DNA of 64,000 bases from an uncultured Oscillibacter sp. (GCA_900548505.1 URKI01000002.1:21438-85437), one strand, 5' to 3'; counted from the stretch's first letter, positions 49,671 to 60,356 are shown. Notes: a model not told the origin generated them from the sequence alone. A program made the numbers and translations.

Positions 49671-50558
49671 TTATTTTTTTCGTTCCTGCCAGGCACGCAA
49701 AGGCTTGAGCTCTTCATAGAGCCGCACATAGCTTGCGTGGCGGCTTTGCTGGATCTTGCCGCTGCGCAGCGCATCCAGCACGGCACAGCCGGCTTCCTTG
49801 GTGTGGCTGCATCCCACAAAGCGGCACTGACCTAGGTAGGGCTCAAACTCCCGGAAGGTCTCCGGAAGATGCTCCTTCAGCTCCAGATTCAACTCGTCTG
49901 TCTCGAAGGAGGAAAAGCCCGGAGAATCCACCACATCCGCTCCGCAGGAGAGGTGATAGAGCTCCACGTGGCGGGTGGTATGCCGTCCGCGGCCCAGTGC
50001 GTCGCTGACCTCTCCCACCTGCAGGCGGAACTCGGGCTCCAGTGCGTTGAGGATGCTGGACTTTCCTACGCCGGAGTTACCTGTAAAGGCGGAAAGCTTT
50101 CCAATGATCGCCTCCCGCAGACGGTCCAGCCCCTCCCCTGTCTCTGCGCTGAGACGGAGCGTAGGGATGCCGGAGGCGGTGTAGATGCGGTACAGCTCCT
50201 CCGCCGGGTCCAGATCACATTTATTGAGGACCACCAGCACGTCGCAGTGTTTCAGCGCGGCGATGGCGGTCACCCGGTCGATGAGGAACGGGTCGGTGCG
50301 GGGAATAGCACCGGAGCCGATGATGACCAGCTGGTCGATGTTGGCCACCGCCGGGCGGGCAAAGGCGTTGCGCCGGGGAAGGATCTCCTCCACGAAACCC
50401 TCACCGCCGCCCAGCTCCCGGACTTCCACCCAGTCCCCCACCAGGGGGGACTGGCCTGTTTTGCGGAACTTTCCCCGGGCACGGCAGGTGAGCACCTCCG
50501 TGCCGGTATTGACATAATAGAAGCCGCTGAGGGCCTTTTGAATCCGTCCTCTTGCCAT
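49671..50558 (-). CDS. rsgA: Ribosome small subunit-dependent GTPase RsgA
   Basis: Circularly permuted GTPase for late 30S maturation. Order is G4 (VVLNKCDL), G1 (FTGNSGVGKSSILNAL), G3 (VVDSPGFSSF), preceded by an OB fold and followed by a zinc knuckle (GQCRFVGCSHTKEAGC). 295 aa from ATG 50558. It directly follows prkC, the B. subtilis order; RsgA is a known PrkC substrate there. Confidence 0.95.
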   Translation of the reverse strand: MARGRIQKALSGFYYVNTGTEVLTCRARGKFRKTGQSPLVGDWVEVRELGGGEGFVEEILPRRNAFARPAVANIDQLVIIGSGAIPRTDPFLIDRVTAIAALKHCDVLVVLNKCDLDPAEELYRIYTASGIPTLRLSAETGEGLDRLREAIIGKLSAFTGNSGVGKSSILNALEPEFRLQVGEVSDALGRGRHTTRHVELYHLSCGADVVDSPGFSSFETDELNLELKEHLPETFREFEPYLGQCRFVGCSHTKEAGCAVLDALRSGKIQQSRHASYVRLYEELKPLRAWQERKK

Positions 50559-50559
50559 A

Positions 50560-52536
50560 TCAGTCAAATTGCACGTCCTGTGCCTGCTCCAGATCCTCTT
50601 CTCCGTCGATGTAGACCTGGACATGCTGGATGCCGGAGCCGGTCAGGGAGACGCTGATGCTGCCCTGGGCGCAGGAAACATGCTTGTTGTACTGCTCTTC
50701 CCCGTCCACGGTGACCCACACATCCACGCTCTCACGTCCATCCTGGGGCAGCATGACGGAAATGGTGCGGGACTGGCTGGGAGCGAGACCGGAGCTGACC
50801 TTGAACTTGATGGTATCGCCCTCGGTGACTTCTGTGCCGGACTCGATGCTCTGCCACAGGATCTCGCCGGCAGGCTTGTCGCTGTCCACGATCTCAATGT
50901 CGGCATCCGTGCAGGTGAGCTTCCAGGTGGTCTTGAGCTGCTCACGGACCTTGTCGATGTTCTGTCCCACGAACGGAGGTACCGGGAACTGCTCCAGCTC
51001 CGGGCCCTTGCTCACGTAGACCTTGATGGTATCACCCTTTTTCAGCGTGGCACCCTCGGCGGGGTCTGTGCGGATCACATAGCCGCTGGAGATCTCATCG
51101 GAGAACTCCTGATACTCCACAGAGGCGTCGATGATCAGATCCAGGTCGTTTTCCCGGCTGAGGGTCTTGAGGGTCAGAATAGCAGTCTGGGCCTCCTGAT
51201 TTACCACGTTCACCATCTCGCCGGTGTTCTCGCCCAGGCTGACGGTGACTTCGATCTTCAGATTGTCGCCTTTGCGGCGCTCACCGGCGTTCGGGGTCTG
51301 GCGCATGATCTCGCCCTCGTCGTATTCGTCGCTGTAGTCAGAGGCGGCTTCCGTGACGGTGAAGATCCCGTCGATCTCCGGCATGGCCAGCGCCTCCTCC
51401 ATGGTCTTGCCCAGCAGATTGGGCACTTCATAGTCCGTGGGAGCGGGATTGCCGAAAGAGGAGAAGATCACCTTGAACAGCACGACCACCAATACCAGAG
51501 CCGCCACACAGGCACCGGCAATGGCAGCGGTGCGCTTGTGATTTTTGGGGCGGCGGGGTTCGTCGTCATAGTCCCGATACCGCTCCGGCTCCCGGCGATG
51601 GGTTGCATGGCTGGATTCCAGAACATGAGCCCCGGTGGTGCGAAGCGGACGGGTAGGCTCATCCTCTTCCGTGGGACGCAGATCCTCCAGCTCAAAATCC
51701 AGGCTGACGCCGGGATTTTTGCGGAAGGCCTCCAGATCGGCGATCATGGCGTCGGCAGAGGCATAGCGCTTGTCCAGCTCCGGAGCCATGGCTTTCATGC
51801 AGATCAGTTCCAGCTGCTGGGGGATCTCGGGATTGATCTCTCTGGGAGCCAGCGGGATGGAGCTGAGGTGCTGGATGGCCACGGACACGGCGCTGTCCCC
51901 TTCAAAGGGCAGGCGGCCTGTGAGCATTTCATAGAGCACCACGCCGGCGGAATAGACATCGCTGCGGGCGTCGGTGCGGTCTCCCCTGGCCTGTTCGGGA
52001 GAGATATAGTGTACGGAGCCCAGGGCTTCCTGGGTCAGCGTCTGGGCGGAGTTTTCCAGGCACGCGATGCCGAAATCGGCAACCTTTACGCTGCCGTCCC
52101 GCAGGACCATGACGTTCTGGGGCTTGATATCCCGGTGGACGATGCCGCGGCTGTGGGCGTGACTGAGGCCCCGCATGATCTGGGTGATGAAGTGCAGAGA
52201 CTCCCGCCAGTTGAGCTGTCCCCGCTTTTCCATATATTGCTTGAGGGTGATACCGTCGATGAGCTCCATGACGATATACTCGATGTCGCCGCCCCGGGAC
52301 ACGTCATAGACAGAGACGATGTTGGGGTGGGACAGCTGCGCGACCGCCTGGGACTCGGCGTTGAACCGGCGGCGGAAATCCTCGTTCTGCGCAAGGTCGC
52401 TTTTGAGGATCTTGATGGCCACCAGGCGGTTGAGGCGGTGACACTTTGCCTTATATACCACGGCCATACCGCCCGTACCGATCCGCTCCAGGATCTCGTA
52501 GCGGTTGTCCAGCATTTTACCAATGTACTGATCCAT
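50560..52536 (-). CDS. prkC: PASTA-domain Ser/Thr protein kinase PrkC
   Basis: Membrane Hanks-type kinase that senses muropeptides. Kinase domain residues about 10-270 with [11 protein letters not shown], catalytic [11 protein letters not shown] and DFGIACLE; single membrane helix about 330-350 ([20 protein letters not shown]); three PASTA repeats (about 365-575; e.g. [15 protein letters not shown]). 658 aa. Encoded with its phosphatase prpC. Confidence 0.96.
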   Translation of the reverse strand: MDQYIGKMLDNRYEILERIGTGGMAVVYKAKCHRLNRLVAIKILKSDLAQNEDFRRRFNAESQAVAQLSHPNIVSVYDVSRGGDIEYIVMELIDGITLKQYMEKRGQLNWRESLHFITQIMRGLSHAHSRGIVHRDIKPQNVMVLRDGSVKVADFGIACLENSAQTLTQEALGSVHYISPEQARGDRTDARSDVYSAGVVLYEMLTGRLPFEGDSAVSVAIQHLSSIPLAPREINPEIPQQLELICMKAMAPELDKRYASADAMIADLEAFRKNPGVSLDFELEDLRPTEEDEPTRPLRTTGAHVLESSHATHRREPERYRDYDDEPRRPKNHKRTAAIAGACVAALVLVVVLFKVIFSSFGNPAPTDYEVPNLLGKTMEEALAMPEIDGIFTVTEAASDYSDEYDEGEIMRQTPNAGERRKGDNLKIEVTVSLGENTGEMVNVVNQEAQTAILTLKTLSRENDLDLIIDASVEYQEFSDEISSGYVIRTDPAEGATLKKGDTIKVYVSKGPELEQFPVPPFVGQNIDKVREQLKTTWKLTCTDADIEIVDSDKPAGEILWQSIESGTEVTEGDTIKFKVSSGLAPSQSRTISVMLPQDGRESVDVWVTVDGEEQYNKHVSCAQGSISVSLTGSGIQHVQVYIDGEEDLEQAQDVQFD

Positions 52537-52553
52537 ATACCTGCACCTCCCTC

Positions 52554-53294
52554 TTACGCCATCCGCATCAGCACGGCGGTCACATTGTCCGAGGCTCCGT
52601 TGGCCTTGGAAATGGCCAGCAGGCGATCCATGCAGGTGGCAAGATCGCCGCCGTGGAGCACTTCAAACAGCATTTCCTGATCCGTGACGGTTTCCACCAG
52701 CCCATCAGAGCACAGCAGCAGGAAATCCCCCGCCGCCATGGGACATATGTACCCATCGCTAAGGGCAGACATGTCAGGGCCCAGCGCGCGGGTGATCAGG
52801 TTGCGGTTGGGATGATGGCGGGCTTCCTCCGGGGTAATGTCCCCGCGGTCCACCATGCTCTCCACCAGGGAGTGGTCCTTGGTAACGCGGGAAATCCCGT
52901 CGGCGGAGATGTGATAGGCGCGGCTGTCTCCCACGTTGGTGACCACGGTGCCCTTGTCGTAACTCACAGCAGAGACCAGCGTGGTGCCCATGCTGCGGCA
53001 GTCCATAGAGGCCTGCGCGGCCTGCCGGATGGCCCGGTTGGCAACAGACACGGCATAGGCGGAAACTTCCTTGAGCTGCTCGGGGCTCATGCCCGGGCGC
53101 AGCTGCTTTTTCATTTCCGACACAAAGGTCTCCACTGCAATGTGGCTGGCCTGCCGGCCGCCTGCGGGACCGCCCATGCCGTCGCACACCACGCACAGGG
53201 TATATCCACTCTCCGGCAGCTGCTCTACGGCATAGTCATCCTGGTTTTCTTTTCGCACGAGACCCACATCGCTCATGCTCCATACTTCCATCAT
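52554..53294 (-). CDS. prpC: PP2C-family Ser/Thr phosphatase PrpC
   Basis: Mn-dependent phosphatase opposing PrkC. Metal motifs: DVGLVRKENQDDYAV, VCDGMGGPAGGRQAS, NVGDSRAY, LCSDGLVETVTD, and a C-terminal GASDNVTAVL. 246 aa. Its ATG overlaps the rlmN stop by 4 bp. Confidence 0.95.
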   Translation of the reverse strand: MMEVWSMSDVGLVRKENQDDYAVEQLPESGYTLCVVCDGMGGPAGGRQASHIAVETFVSEMKKQLRPGMSPEQLKEVSAYAVSVANRAIRQAAQASMDCRSMGTTLVSAVSYDKGTVVTNVGDSRAYHISADGISRVTKDHSLVESMVDRGDITPEEARHHPNRNLITRALGPDMSALSDGYICPMAAGDFLLLCSDGLVETVTDQEMLFEVLHGGDLATCMDRLLAISKANGASDNVTAVLMRMA

Positions 53295-54334
53295 TGGGAA
53301 TCCTCCCCTTTCCTAGCTTCCTCCATGGCTTTGCGGCGAAGCTGGCCGCAGGATGCGTCGATGTCTCCGCCCAGGCTGCGCCGTACGGTGGCGGTCAGGC
53401 CGTGGGACTCCAGACGCTTTTGAAACGCCGCGATCCGCCGGGACGGCTTGAAGGGACTCTCTACCACATCATTGAGCGGAATGAGATTCACATGTCCCGG
53501 CATGCCGCGGAGGTTTTTGGCGATCAGATCTGCCTGCCAGTCGTGGTCATTGACACCGTCGATCATGGCGTACTCAAAGGAGATGCGCCGACCGGTCTTG
53601 CGGAAATAGTCATGACAGGCGGCAAACAGCTCCTCCACCGGGTAGGCGCGGTTGATGGGCATGATCTTGGAGCGGGTCTCATTGTCCGGCGCGTGCAGCG
53701 AGACGGAAAGCGTCAGCTGAAGGCCCAGATCGGACAAAAGGCGGATGCCGGGGATCACGCCGCAGGTGGAAAGAGAGATGTGGCGCATGCCGATGTTCAT
53801 ACCGTCGGGGTGATTCACCAGCTCCAGGAATTTGCGTACCGTGTCCAGATTGTCCATGGGTTCTCCGATGCCCATCAATACGATGTTGGAGATCTCCAGA
53901 CCGGAATCCAGCTGGGTGAAGAGCACCTGGTCCAGCATTTCCGCTGGGGTCAGGTCACGCACCTTTCCGGCAATGGTGGACGCACAGAAAGCGCAGCCCA
54001 TCCGGCAGCCCACCTGGGAAGAGATGCACACGGTATTGCCGTGGTGATAGCGCATGAGAACGGATTCGATGCAGTTCCCGTCCGCCAGTTCCCAGAGGTA
54101 CTTGATGGTCCCGTCCAGACGGGATACCTGCTTTCTGGCCACCTTGGGCGGCGTCAGGATGCAGGCCTCTGCCAGCTGATCCCGCAGGGACTTTGGGAGA
54201 TTGGTCATCTCGGAGAAAGAACGGGCGCCCTTATGGAGCCAGGTAAATACCTGCTTGGCCCGGTAGGCCGGCTGTCCCATGGATTGGAGGACGTCGCCGA
54301 CCTCCTGCAGGGACATGGATTTTATGTCGATCAT
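53291..54334 (-). CDS. rlmN: Dual-specificity 23S rRNA/tRNA adenine-C2 methyltransferase RlmN
   Basis: Radical-SAM enzyme for m2A2503 in 23S rRNA and m2A37 in tRNA. The FeS-cluster motif is in VGCRMGCAFCAST, followed by MGIGEPMDNLD; the C-terminal Cys lies in the DASCGQLR segment. 347 aa. Follows rsmB by 9 bp. Confidence 0.96.
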   Translation of the reverse strand: MIDIKSMSLQEVGDVLQSMGQPAYRAKQVFTWLHKGARSFSEMTNLPKSLRDQLAEACILTPPKVARKQVSRLDGTIKYLWELADGNCIESVLMRYHHGNTVCISSQVGCRMGCAFCASTIAGKVRDLTPAEMLDQVLFTQLDSGLEISNIVLMGIGEPMDNLDTVRKFLELVNHPDGMNIGMRHISLSTCGVIPGIRLLSDLGLQLTLSVSLHAPDNETRSKIMPINRAYPVEELFAACHDYFRKTGRRISFEYAMIDGVNDHDWQADLIAKNLRGMPGHVNLIPLNDVVESPFKPSRRIAAFQKRLESHGLTATVRRSLGGDIDASCGQLRRKAMEEARKGEDSQ

Positions 54335-54343
54335 ATGGACTCC

Positions 54344-55672
54344 TCAAGAATGCCGCCGCATGCGGCAGATGTAAAAACCGTCCGTCTGGTGGCGCTGGGG
54401 CCACAGGGTGATCTGCCCGTCGGAAACGGTGCCGAACGGCTGCGGCAGCGGAATAGCCTCCCGCTGGAACGATTCGTGCTCCGCCAGGAAGGCGTCGGTG
54501 ATCTGCTGGTTTTCCTCCGGCAAAATGGTGCAGGTGGAATAGACCAGCAGTCCGCCCGGCCGTACATAGCGGGCTGCATTTTCCAGCAGGGCGCTCTGGA
54601 TCACCGGCAGGGCAAACAGGTCGTCGGCTTTCTTGTAGCGCACATCCGGCTTTTTGCGGATGATGCCCAGGCCGGAGCAGGGGGCGTCCACCAAAACGGT
54701 GTCGAAAGCGGCCTCCCACTTGGGCTCGAATCGGCGGCCGTCTGCGGCGGCGGTTTCCAGGCAGGTGATCCCCAGGCGTGCGGCGCCCTCCCGGATGCGG
54801 GAGAGCTTGCGCTCATGGAGATCGCAGGAGGTGATGGAACCTACATCGCCCATGGCAATGGCGGCGGAGAAGGATTTTCCGCCCGGTGCTGCGCACATGT
54901 CCAGCACCCGCTGGCCCGGCACCACCTGCGCGGCAAGAGACACCAGACTGGCGGCCGGGTCCTGCACCAGGAAGAGACCTTCCTGGAAAGCGGGCAGCGC
55001 AGTGAGATCGCCGGTGCCGGAAAGTTCCAGGCAGCCGGGCACCCAGGAATGCTCCCGGACCGTGATCCCCGCGCTCTCCAGCATGGTGCGAAGGGCCTGT
55101 GGCGTGGTCTTCATGGTATTGACCTGTACAGTCATGGGAGCCACGGAGTTGTTGATGCGCAGGTACTCCTCAGTCTCCTCCGGACCCAGGACCGGCAGCA
55201 GCCGCTTGATGAGCCAGCGGGGGTGACTGTACCGGATGGACAGTGTGCGCAGGATATCCCCTTCCGGAATGGGCGGGAGGGAATGCTTGTTCTGGGAGAC
55301 TTTACGCAATACGGCGTTCACAAGTCCTGCAGCAGAGCCGCGCTTGAAAAGCCGCGCCAGCTCCACAGACTGGTTTACCGCGGCGTAGTCGGGGACCTTG
55401 TCCAGATACAGGATCTGATAGGCGCCCAGCCGCAGGATCTCCAGTAGCGGCGGCTGCAGGTGATCGGTGCGCTGGCTGCAATAGGCGCCCAGGTAATAGT
55501 CCAGCAGGAACTGGTTTTGCAGCACGCCATAAACCATGCGGCTGCATAAGGCAGCATCGGCGGCGGAGAGTCCGTCTCGCTGGATCTGGGCTTTCAAAGC
55601 CGCGTCGGCCCATGCATCCTTGGTGCGGCATCCGATCAGCACGCGCAGGGCTGTTTCACGGGCGTTGCTCAT
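54344..55672 (-). CDS. rsmB: 16S rRNA (cytosine(967)-C5)-methyltransferase RsmB
   Basis: Two-domain enzyme: an N-terminal NusB-like RNA-binding domain (residues about 1-140, RMVYGVLQNQFLLDYYLG) and a C-terminal Rossmann methyltransferase with CAAPGGKSF, LVDAPCSGLGIIRKKPDVRY and catalytic Cys in VYSTCTILPEEN. 442 aa. Overlaps the metalloprotease gene by 4 bp. Confidence 0.95.
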   Translation of the reverse strand: MSNARETALRVLIGCRTKDAWADAALKAQIQRDGLSAADAALCSRMVYGVLQNQFLLDYYLGAYCSQRTDHLQPPLLEILRLGAYQILYLDKVPDYAAVNQSVELARLFKRGSAAGLVNAVLRKVSQNKHSLPPIPEGDILRTLSIRYSHPRWLIKRLLPVLGPEETEEYLRINNSVAPMTVQVNTMKTTPQALRTMLESAGITVREHSWVPGCLELSGTGDLTALPAFQEGLFLVQDPAASLVSLAAQVVPGQRVLDMCAAPGGKSFSAAIAMGDVGSITSCDLHERKLSRIREGAARLGITCLETAAADGRRFEPKWEAAFDTVLVDAPCSGLGIIRKKPDVRYKKADDLFALPVIQSALLENAARYVRPGGLLVYSTCTILPEENQQITDAFLAEHESFQREAIPLPQPFGTVSDGQITLWPQRHQTDGFYICRMRRHS

Positions 55673-56430
55673 TGCCTGCCACCTCCCTGCTCCCGGTTAT
55701 TCCGTCCTGCAAAGATCAGGACGAAACGCAGCAGCTGCAGGGCGGACATGAGCAGCGCGGCCACATAGGTCATGGCAGCGGCCCGCAGAACCCGGCGTGC
55801 ACCGACCAGCTCGTCGTCCCAAAGGAGAGACTGGGATTCCAGCGTCTCCAGAGCCCGGTGAGAGGCGTTGAACTCCACGGGCAGCGTCACCAGCTGGAAG
55901 AAAGTGGTCAGAGAAAAGAGAATGATGCCCGCCAGGAACATGGCCTGGCTGTACAGCAGCATACCCGCAAAAAGCAGCAGGAACGAGAATTTGGAGCCGA
56001 TCTGCGTCAGAGGGAGGATGGCCGTCCGCAGGCGCACAGGGCCATAGCCCAGAGCGTACTGCACAGCGTGGCCTGCCTCGTGGGCCGCGACGCCCACCGC
56101 TGCAATGGTAGGGGCACCGTATACGGATTCGGACAGGTAAATGGTATTGTCCCGGGGGTCATAGTGGTCGGTCAGGTGTCCGCGGGTGGTGCGTACAGGC
56201 ACATCGTAGATTCCGTGGGCCCGCAGTACTGCCTCCGCCGCCTGTGCACCGGTCAGATGCCGGCGGTTATTCACGGCGCTGTACCGCCGGAAGTTTCCGC
56301 TTACCTGGAACTGGGCCCACAAAGAGAGGGCCAGAACAGGGATCAGCAGCAGGACATAGATGTTGTTGGCAAGAAAGTCGCCGTAACCGTGGTAGCCGTA
56401 GCCATAACCATAACCGTAGTAATAGGGCAT
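55669..56430 (-). CDS. Zinc metallopeptidase (YugP/DUF zinc membrane protease family)
   Basis: A 253-aa membrane protein: Gly/Tyr-rich start (MPYYYGYGYGYGYHGYGDFL), a first helix, the zinc-binding motif GVAAHEAGHAVQYALGY near residue 120, and helices at about 155-185 and 215-245. Matches the neutral zinc metallopeptidase family of YugP. Its insertion between fmt and rsmB differs from B. subtilis. Confidence 0.87.
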   Translation of the reverse strand: MPYYYGYGYGYGYHGYGDFLANNIYVLLLIPVLALSLWAQFQVSGNFRRYSAVNNRRHLTGAQAAEAVLRAHGIYDVPVRTTRGHLTDHYDPRDNTIYLSESVYGAPTIAAVGVAAHEAGHAVQYALGYGPVRLRTAILPLTQIGSKFSFLLLFAGMLLYSQAMFLAGIILFSLTTFFQLVTLPVEFNASHRALETLESQSLLWDDELVGARRVLRAAAMTYVAALLMSALQLLRFVLIFAGRNNREQGGGRQ

Positions 56431-56457
56431 AGAAAACCTCTCAGTTTAAATTTTGCG

Positions 56458-57378
56458 TTACACGTCCATGGGGTGACCCAGCAGGTATGCCGCAGCCGCC
56501 ATGCGCTTGCCGCCCTCGGCCTGCAGCTCGGTGATCAAGAGGCTGTTTCCATCGCCGCAAGCCACCTCGATCCCCCGCTTTCCGGCGGAGAGAACGGTGC
56601 CGGGCGCCTTGTCCGTGGCGGTGCCGGGCGCGGTCTTGTAGACCTTGAACCGCTGGCCCTGCAGCTCCGTTGCTGCACAGGGCCAGGGGATCAGGCCCCG
56701 GACCTGGCAGGAGATCGCCCGTGCCGGGCGGCTCCAGTCGATGGGAGACATGTCTCTGGAGAGCATGGAGGCGTAGCTTTGCAGTGATTCATCCTGCGGC
56801 GTACGGGAGGCGGTGCCGTTTTCCAGCGCACGGATGGCGTCGGACAGGGCGTCTGCACCCAGCTCCGCCAGCCGGCCGGTCAGGGACAGGGCGTCCTCCT
56901 CTTCTCCAATGGGAGTGGACACCTGGCAGATCACATCGCCTGCATCCAGCTCCTTGGCCATATACATGATGGAGACACCGGTTTCGGTCTCGCCGTCCAG
57001 AATGGCCCAGTTGATGGGCGCGGCGCCCCGGTATTTGGGCAGCAGGGACGAGTGAACGTTGATGGCGCCGTAAGGCGGGAACTGCAGGATCTCCTCCGGC
57101 AGGATCTTGCCGTAGGCAGCCACCACAATCAGCTCCGGGGAAAGCTCCCGGATGATGGACATGGCTTCCCCGTCCCGCATTTTCAGCGGCTGATAGACCG
57201 GCAGGTCTTGAGAAAGGGCATATTCCTTTACCGGGGAGAATGCCAGCTTGTGTCCGCGGTTTTTAGGCTTGTCCGGCTGGGTGAACACTCCACAGACAGT
57301 ATGCCCATCTTCCACCAGACGACGCAGCGACGCCACGGCAAAATCCGGCGTTCCCATAAACAAGATGCGCAAGCTCAT
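56458..57378 (-). CDS. fmt: Methionyl-tRNA formyltransferase
   Basis: Formylates initiator Met-tRNA. Shows MSLRILFMGTPDFAVASLRR, VVAAYGKILPEEIL, the catalytic block NVHSSLLPKYRGAAPINWAI and a C-terminal domain (RFKVYKTAP). 306 aa. Start overlaps the def stop, as expected for the def-fmt pair. Confidence 0.96.
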   Translation of the reverse strand: MSLRILFMGTPDFAVASLRRLVEDGHTVCGVFTQPDKPKNRGHKLAFSPVKEYALSQDLPVYQPLKMRDGEAMSIIRELSPELIVVAAYGKILPEEILQFPPYGAINVHSSLLPKYRGAAPINWAILDGETETGVSIMYMAKELDAGDVICQVSTPIGEEEDALSLTGRLAELGADALSDAIRALENGTASRTPQDESLQSYASMLSRDMSPIDWSRPARAISCQVRGLIPWPCAATELQGQRFKVYKTAPGTATDKAPGTVLSAGKRGIEVACGDGNSLLITELQAEGGKRMAAAAYLLGHPMDV

Positions 57379-57881
57379 TCCTCCTCCTGAGCCTCTTCCT
57401 GCTCCAGATATTCCCGCAGCTCTTCGTCAGAGAGGAAGTGGTCGATATGCTCGGTATACAGGTGGCCGTCCAGGTGCTCGATCTCATGGCAGAAGGCGCG
57501 GGCGGTCAGTTCTTCGCCCTCCACCTCAAACCAGTTGCCGTCCCGGTCCTGGGCGCGGACACGAACCCGCTCGGGCCGGGTGACGATGCCCCACTTGCCG
57601 GGGACGCTCAGGCAGCCTTCCAGACCCGTCTGCTCACCGCTCTGGGCCACGATCTCCGGATTCACCAGCTCCAGATACTCCTCGCTGTCCTCGTCCATCA
57701 CCACGCACACACGGCGCAGAACGCCCACCTGCGGCGCGGCAAGACCTGCGCCATTGGCGTCCGCCAGGGTTTCCAGCAGGTCATCCAGCAGCTCATGGAG
57801 CCGGCCGTTGAATTCAGTCACGGGCCGGCAAACTTTGTTCAGGCAGGGGTCACCCTGCTCAACGATTTTACGCAAAGCCAT
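57375..57881 (-). CDS. def: Peptide deformylase
   Basis: Removes the N-formyl group added through Fmt. The three metal motifs are GAGLAAPQVG, LEGCLSVPG and CHEIEHLDGHLY. 168 aa, with an acidic tail (EQEEAQEEE). Confidence 0.96.
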   Translation of the reverse strand: MALRKIVEQGDPCLNKVCRPVTEFNGRLHELLDDLLETLADANGAGLAAPQVGVLRRVCVVMDEDSEEYLELVNPEIVAQSGEQTGLEGCLSVPGKWGIVTRPERVRVRAQDRDGNWFEVEGEELTARAFCHEIEHLDGHLYTEHIDHFLSDEELREYLEQEEAQEEE

Positions 57882-57901
57882 CGTTTGATCCTTTCCGACT
57901 G

Positions 57902-60334
57902 TCAGTCTGTGAGATTGCAGTCTACAAAAATATTCACACCGCGGTTTGCGCGGTCATTGGAAAACGTCTTTAAAAGCCAGCTGATCTTGTCGCGGGTGGG
58001 CTTGCAGTTGCTGCCTATCAGCAGCACATGATAGCGGTAGCGGTTATTGACCTTCAAAACCGGCGCCGGTGCAGGGCCGAGCACCTCCAGATCCGGGAAC
58101 AGCTGCCGCAGCGTGTCCCGGGCGGCGGCGGCGCTCCGCAGTACGGCGCCCTCGTCTGTGCCGGAGAGTGTAAAGGAAAAGTGATCTGCAAAGGGCGGAC
58201 ATTGCCGCAGCCGGCGCAGCCGGATCTCCTGGCGGTAAAATCCCGCATAATCCTGGGCAGCCGCGCAGCGGATCACATCGTTCTCCGGCGTATAGGTCTG
58301 AATGACGGCCCGTCCGTCCCGTCCGCCCCGGCCTGCCCGGCCCACGACCTGCGTAAGCAGGTTGAAGGTGCGCTCGGCGGCCTGATAATGGTCCACGTAC
58401 AGGGACAGGTCTGCGGACAAAACCCCTACCAGGGTCACATTTTCAAAGTCCAGACCCTTGGCGACCATCTGTGTCCCCAACAAAATGGGGATGCGCTCTT
58501 TTTCAAAGCGCTCCAGCAGGACGCTGTGACCGCCGGCGGCGGTATCTGCGTCCATCCGCAGTACCGGGACGTCCGGAAACAGCTGGCTGAGCTCCTGCTC
58601 CACCTTCTGCGTCCCGCAGCCCACATGCTTCATGGTCCCGCCGCACTGGGGGCAGGTATCTCCGGCGATTTGAGAGTGCCCGCAGTGGTGGCACATCAGC
58701 CGGCCGTTGGCGGAGTGGTAAGTCAGCGCTGCACTGCACCGGGGACACTGGGGCACATAGCCGCACTCTCCGCATAGAAGCATGCGGCTGTTGCCCCGGC
58801 GGTTCAGGAACAGAATGCTCTGTTCGCCGCGCCGGAGGTTTTCCTCCAGCTCCTTTTGCAGCAGACTGCCGATCACGCCGGGGTTTCCGTGGCGCACCTC
58901 GTCCCGCAGGTCGGCAATAGACACCCGGGGCAGCGCGCGGGCGTTGTAGCGCTGACGCAGGGCAAAGAGATGGTACGTTTTGTTTTCCGCCGCCCAGGCA
59001 CTTTCTACCGAAGGCGTGGCGGAGCCCAGCAACAGCGTGGCGCCGAAGCGGGCACAGAGAAACTTGGCAACGTCCCGGGTGTGGTAGCGGGGCGGATTTT
59101 CCGACTGGTAGCTTCCCTCCTGCTCTTCATCCAGCACGATGAGACCGAGGTTTTTGACAGGGGCGAAGATGGCGGAGCGGGTGCCCAGCACTACCCGGAC
59201 TTCCCCGCGGCGGATGCGTTTCCATTGGTCATATCGCTCCGTCATGCGAAGAGAGCTGTGAAGCATTGCTACTTCACTGCCGAAGTATGCCCGGAACTTG
59301 CGCATCATCTGAGGCGTAAGCACGATCTCCGGGACCAGCACGATGGCGCTTTTGCCCATGCGCAGGGCCTCCTGCACCAGGCGGATATAGATCTGCGTCT
59401 TTCCGCTGCCCGTTACGCCATACAGCAGCGCTGCTTCTGCACGGCCGCTCTCCAGCAAGGAGAGAATGCCGTTGAAAGCCCGCTGCTGTTCCTGACTGAA
59501 GATAATTTTGGGACCGGGGGCTACTGTTTCCTCGGTCGGGATGCGCAGGGCCTCCTCCTGTGTCAGCTTGAGAAGACCGGCCTTTTCCATGGCACGCAGA
59601 GTGCGCATGGTGGCGCCGGTATAATAGCAGAGTTCTGCGGCGGAGGTTTTTCCCTCCGTAGAAAGCAGCTGGGTCACTGCATACCGAACGGGGGCGCTGG
59701 AGCGCTTGCGCTCGGTCAGTGCCAGAGCCTCCTCCCCGCTGATGGCCAGCTCGGCCATGGTGCGGGTTTTGTCTCCGATCTGCCGCTTGGCGTCGGACTG
59801 CCGGAGGAGAATGCCGTCATGCTCCATAGCGCGGATCGTCGCCTGGGGGATTCCTGCACTTTCCAGCGTGTCTTTGGGCGCGCTACCGCCAAGAGACTCA
59901 AGTACATCCAGCAGCTGGTCAGCGCCTGGGATATCTGCACAGCGCGTGCGGGCTTCCTCCATGGAAACGCCGAGCGATGCGCGCTCTTGCAGGCGATACC
60001 AGAGTCCTGCCGGCAAGATGGTTTTGACTGCCTCGAACATGGTACAAAAGTACCGCTGCCGCAGCCACAGGGCCAGCGCGATCCCGTCCCCGTCCAGTAC
60101 AGGCGCAGCGTCCAATACGGCGGCGAGGGGCTTGAGTCCCCGCACCTTCTCTCCGCAGGTCCGAGCCAGGATCACGCCCTCGCTAGTGCGGTTGCCGCGC
60201 CCGAAGGGAACGGTCACCCGAACGCCGGGAAGTGCAGTTTCCAAAAGCGCCTCAGGAACCAGGTAGTCATAGGGCTTGTCAATGGAATAGGGCGCGGCGC
60301 TGACCGCTACCTTTGCGATTTCCGCGGTCTCCAT
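57902..60334 (-). CDS. priA: Primosomal protein N' (replication restart helicase)
   Basis: Restarts collapsed replication forks. An 810-aa protein with N-terminal 3'-DNA-binding domain (YSIDKPYDYLVPEALLETAL), helicase motifs GVTGSGKTQIYIRLV and IVLDEEQEGSY, the eight-Cys zinc region (CGECGYVPQCPRCSAALTYH, then MCHHCGH and TCPQCGG), and the helicase C-domain with QMVAKGLDFENVTLVGV. coaBC, normally just upstream in Firmicutes, is absent here. Confidence 0.96.
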   Translation of the reverse strand: METAEIAKVAVSAAPYSIDKPYDYLVPEALLETALPGVRVTVPFGRGNRTSEGVILARTCGEKVRGLKPLAAVLDAAPVLDGDGIALALWLRQRYFCTMFEAVKTILPAGLWYRLQERASLGVSMEEARTRCADIPGADQLLDVLESLGGSAPKDTLESAGIPQATIRAMEHDGILLRQSDAKRQIGDKTRTMAELAISGEEALALTERKRSSAPVRYAVTQLLSTEGKTSAAELCYYTGATMRTLRAMEKAGLLKLTQEEALRIPTEETVAPGPKIIFSQEQQRAFNGILSLLESGRAEAALLYGVTGSGKTQIYIRLVQEALRMGKSAIVLVPEIVLTPQMMRKFRAYFGSEVAMLHSSLRMTERYDQWKRIRRGEVRVVLGTRSAIFAPVKNLGLIVLDEEQEGSYQSENPPRYHTRDVAKFLCARFGATLLLGSATPSVESAWAAENKTYHLFALRQRYNARALPRVSIADLRDEVRHGNPGVIGSLLQKELEENLRRGEQSILFLNRRGNSRMLLCGECGYVPQCPRCSAALTYHSANGRLMCHHCGHSQIAGDTCPQCGGTMKHVGCGTQKVEQELSQLFPDVPVLRMDADTAAGGHSVLLERFEKERIPILLGTQMVAKGLDFENVTLVGVLSADLSLYVDHYQAAERTFNLLTQVVGRAGRGGRDGRAVIQTYTPENDVIRCAAAQDYAGFYRQEIRLRRLRQCPPFADHFSFTLSGTDEGAVLRSAAAARDTLRQLFPDLEVLGPAPAPVLKVNNRYRYHVLLIGSNCKPTRDKISWLLKTFSNDRANRGVNIFVDCNLTD

Positions 60335-60356
60335 GCCTCGCCCTCCCCTTTTGTGC

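Noticed and set aside
50569..52680. Plus-strand 703-aa frame
   Set aside because: Antisense shadow of prkC caused by strong codon bias in GC-rich DNA. The same applies to long frames opposite rlmN/rsmB (53294-55447), priA (58856-60436), ligA (28209-30599), the hybrid kinase (23645-26014) and fba (38469-39404).
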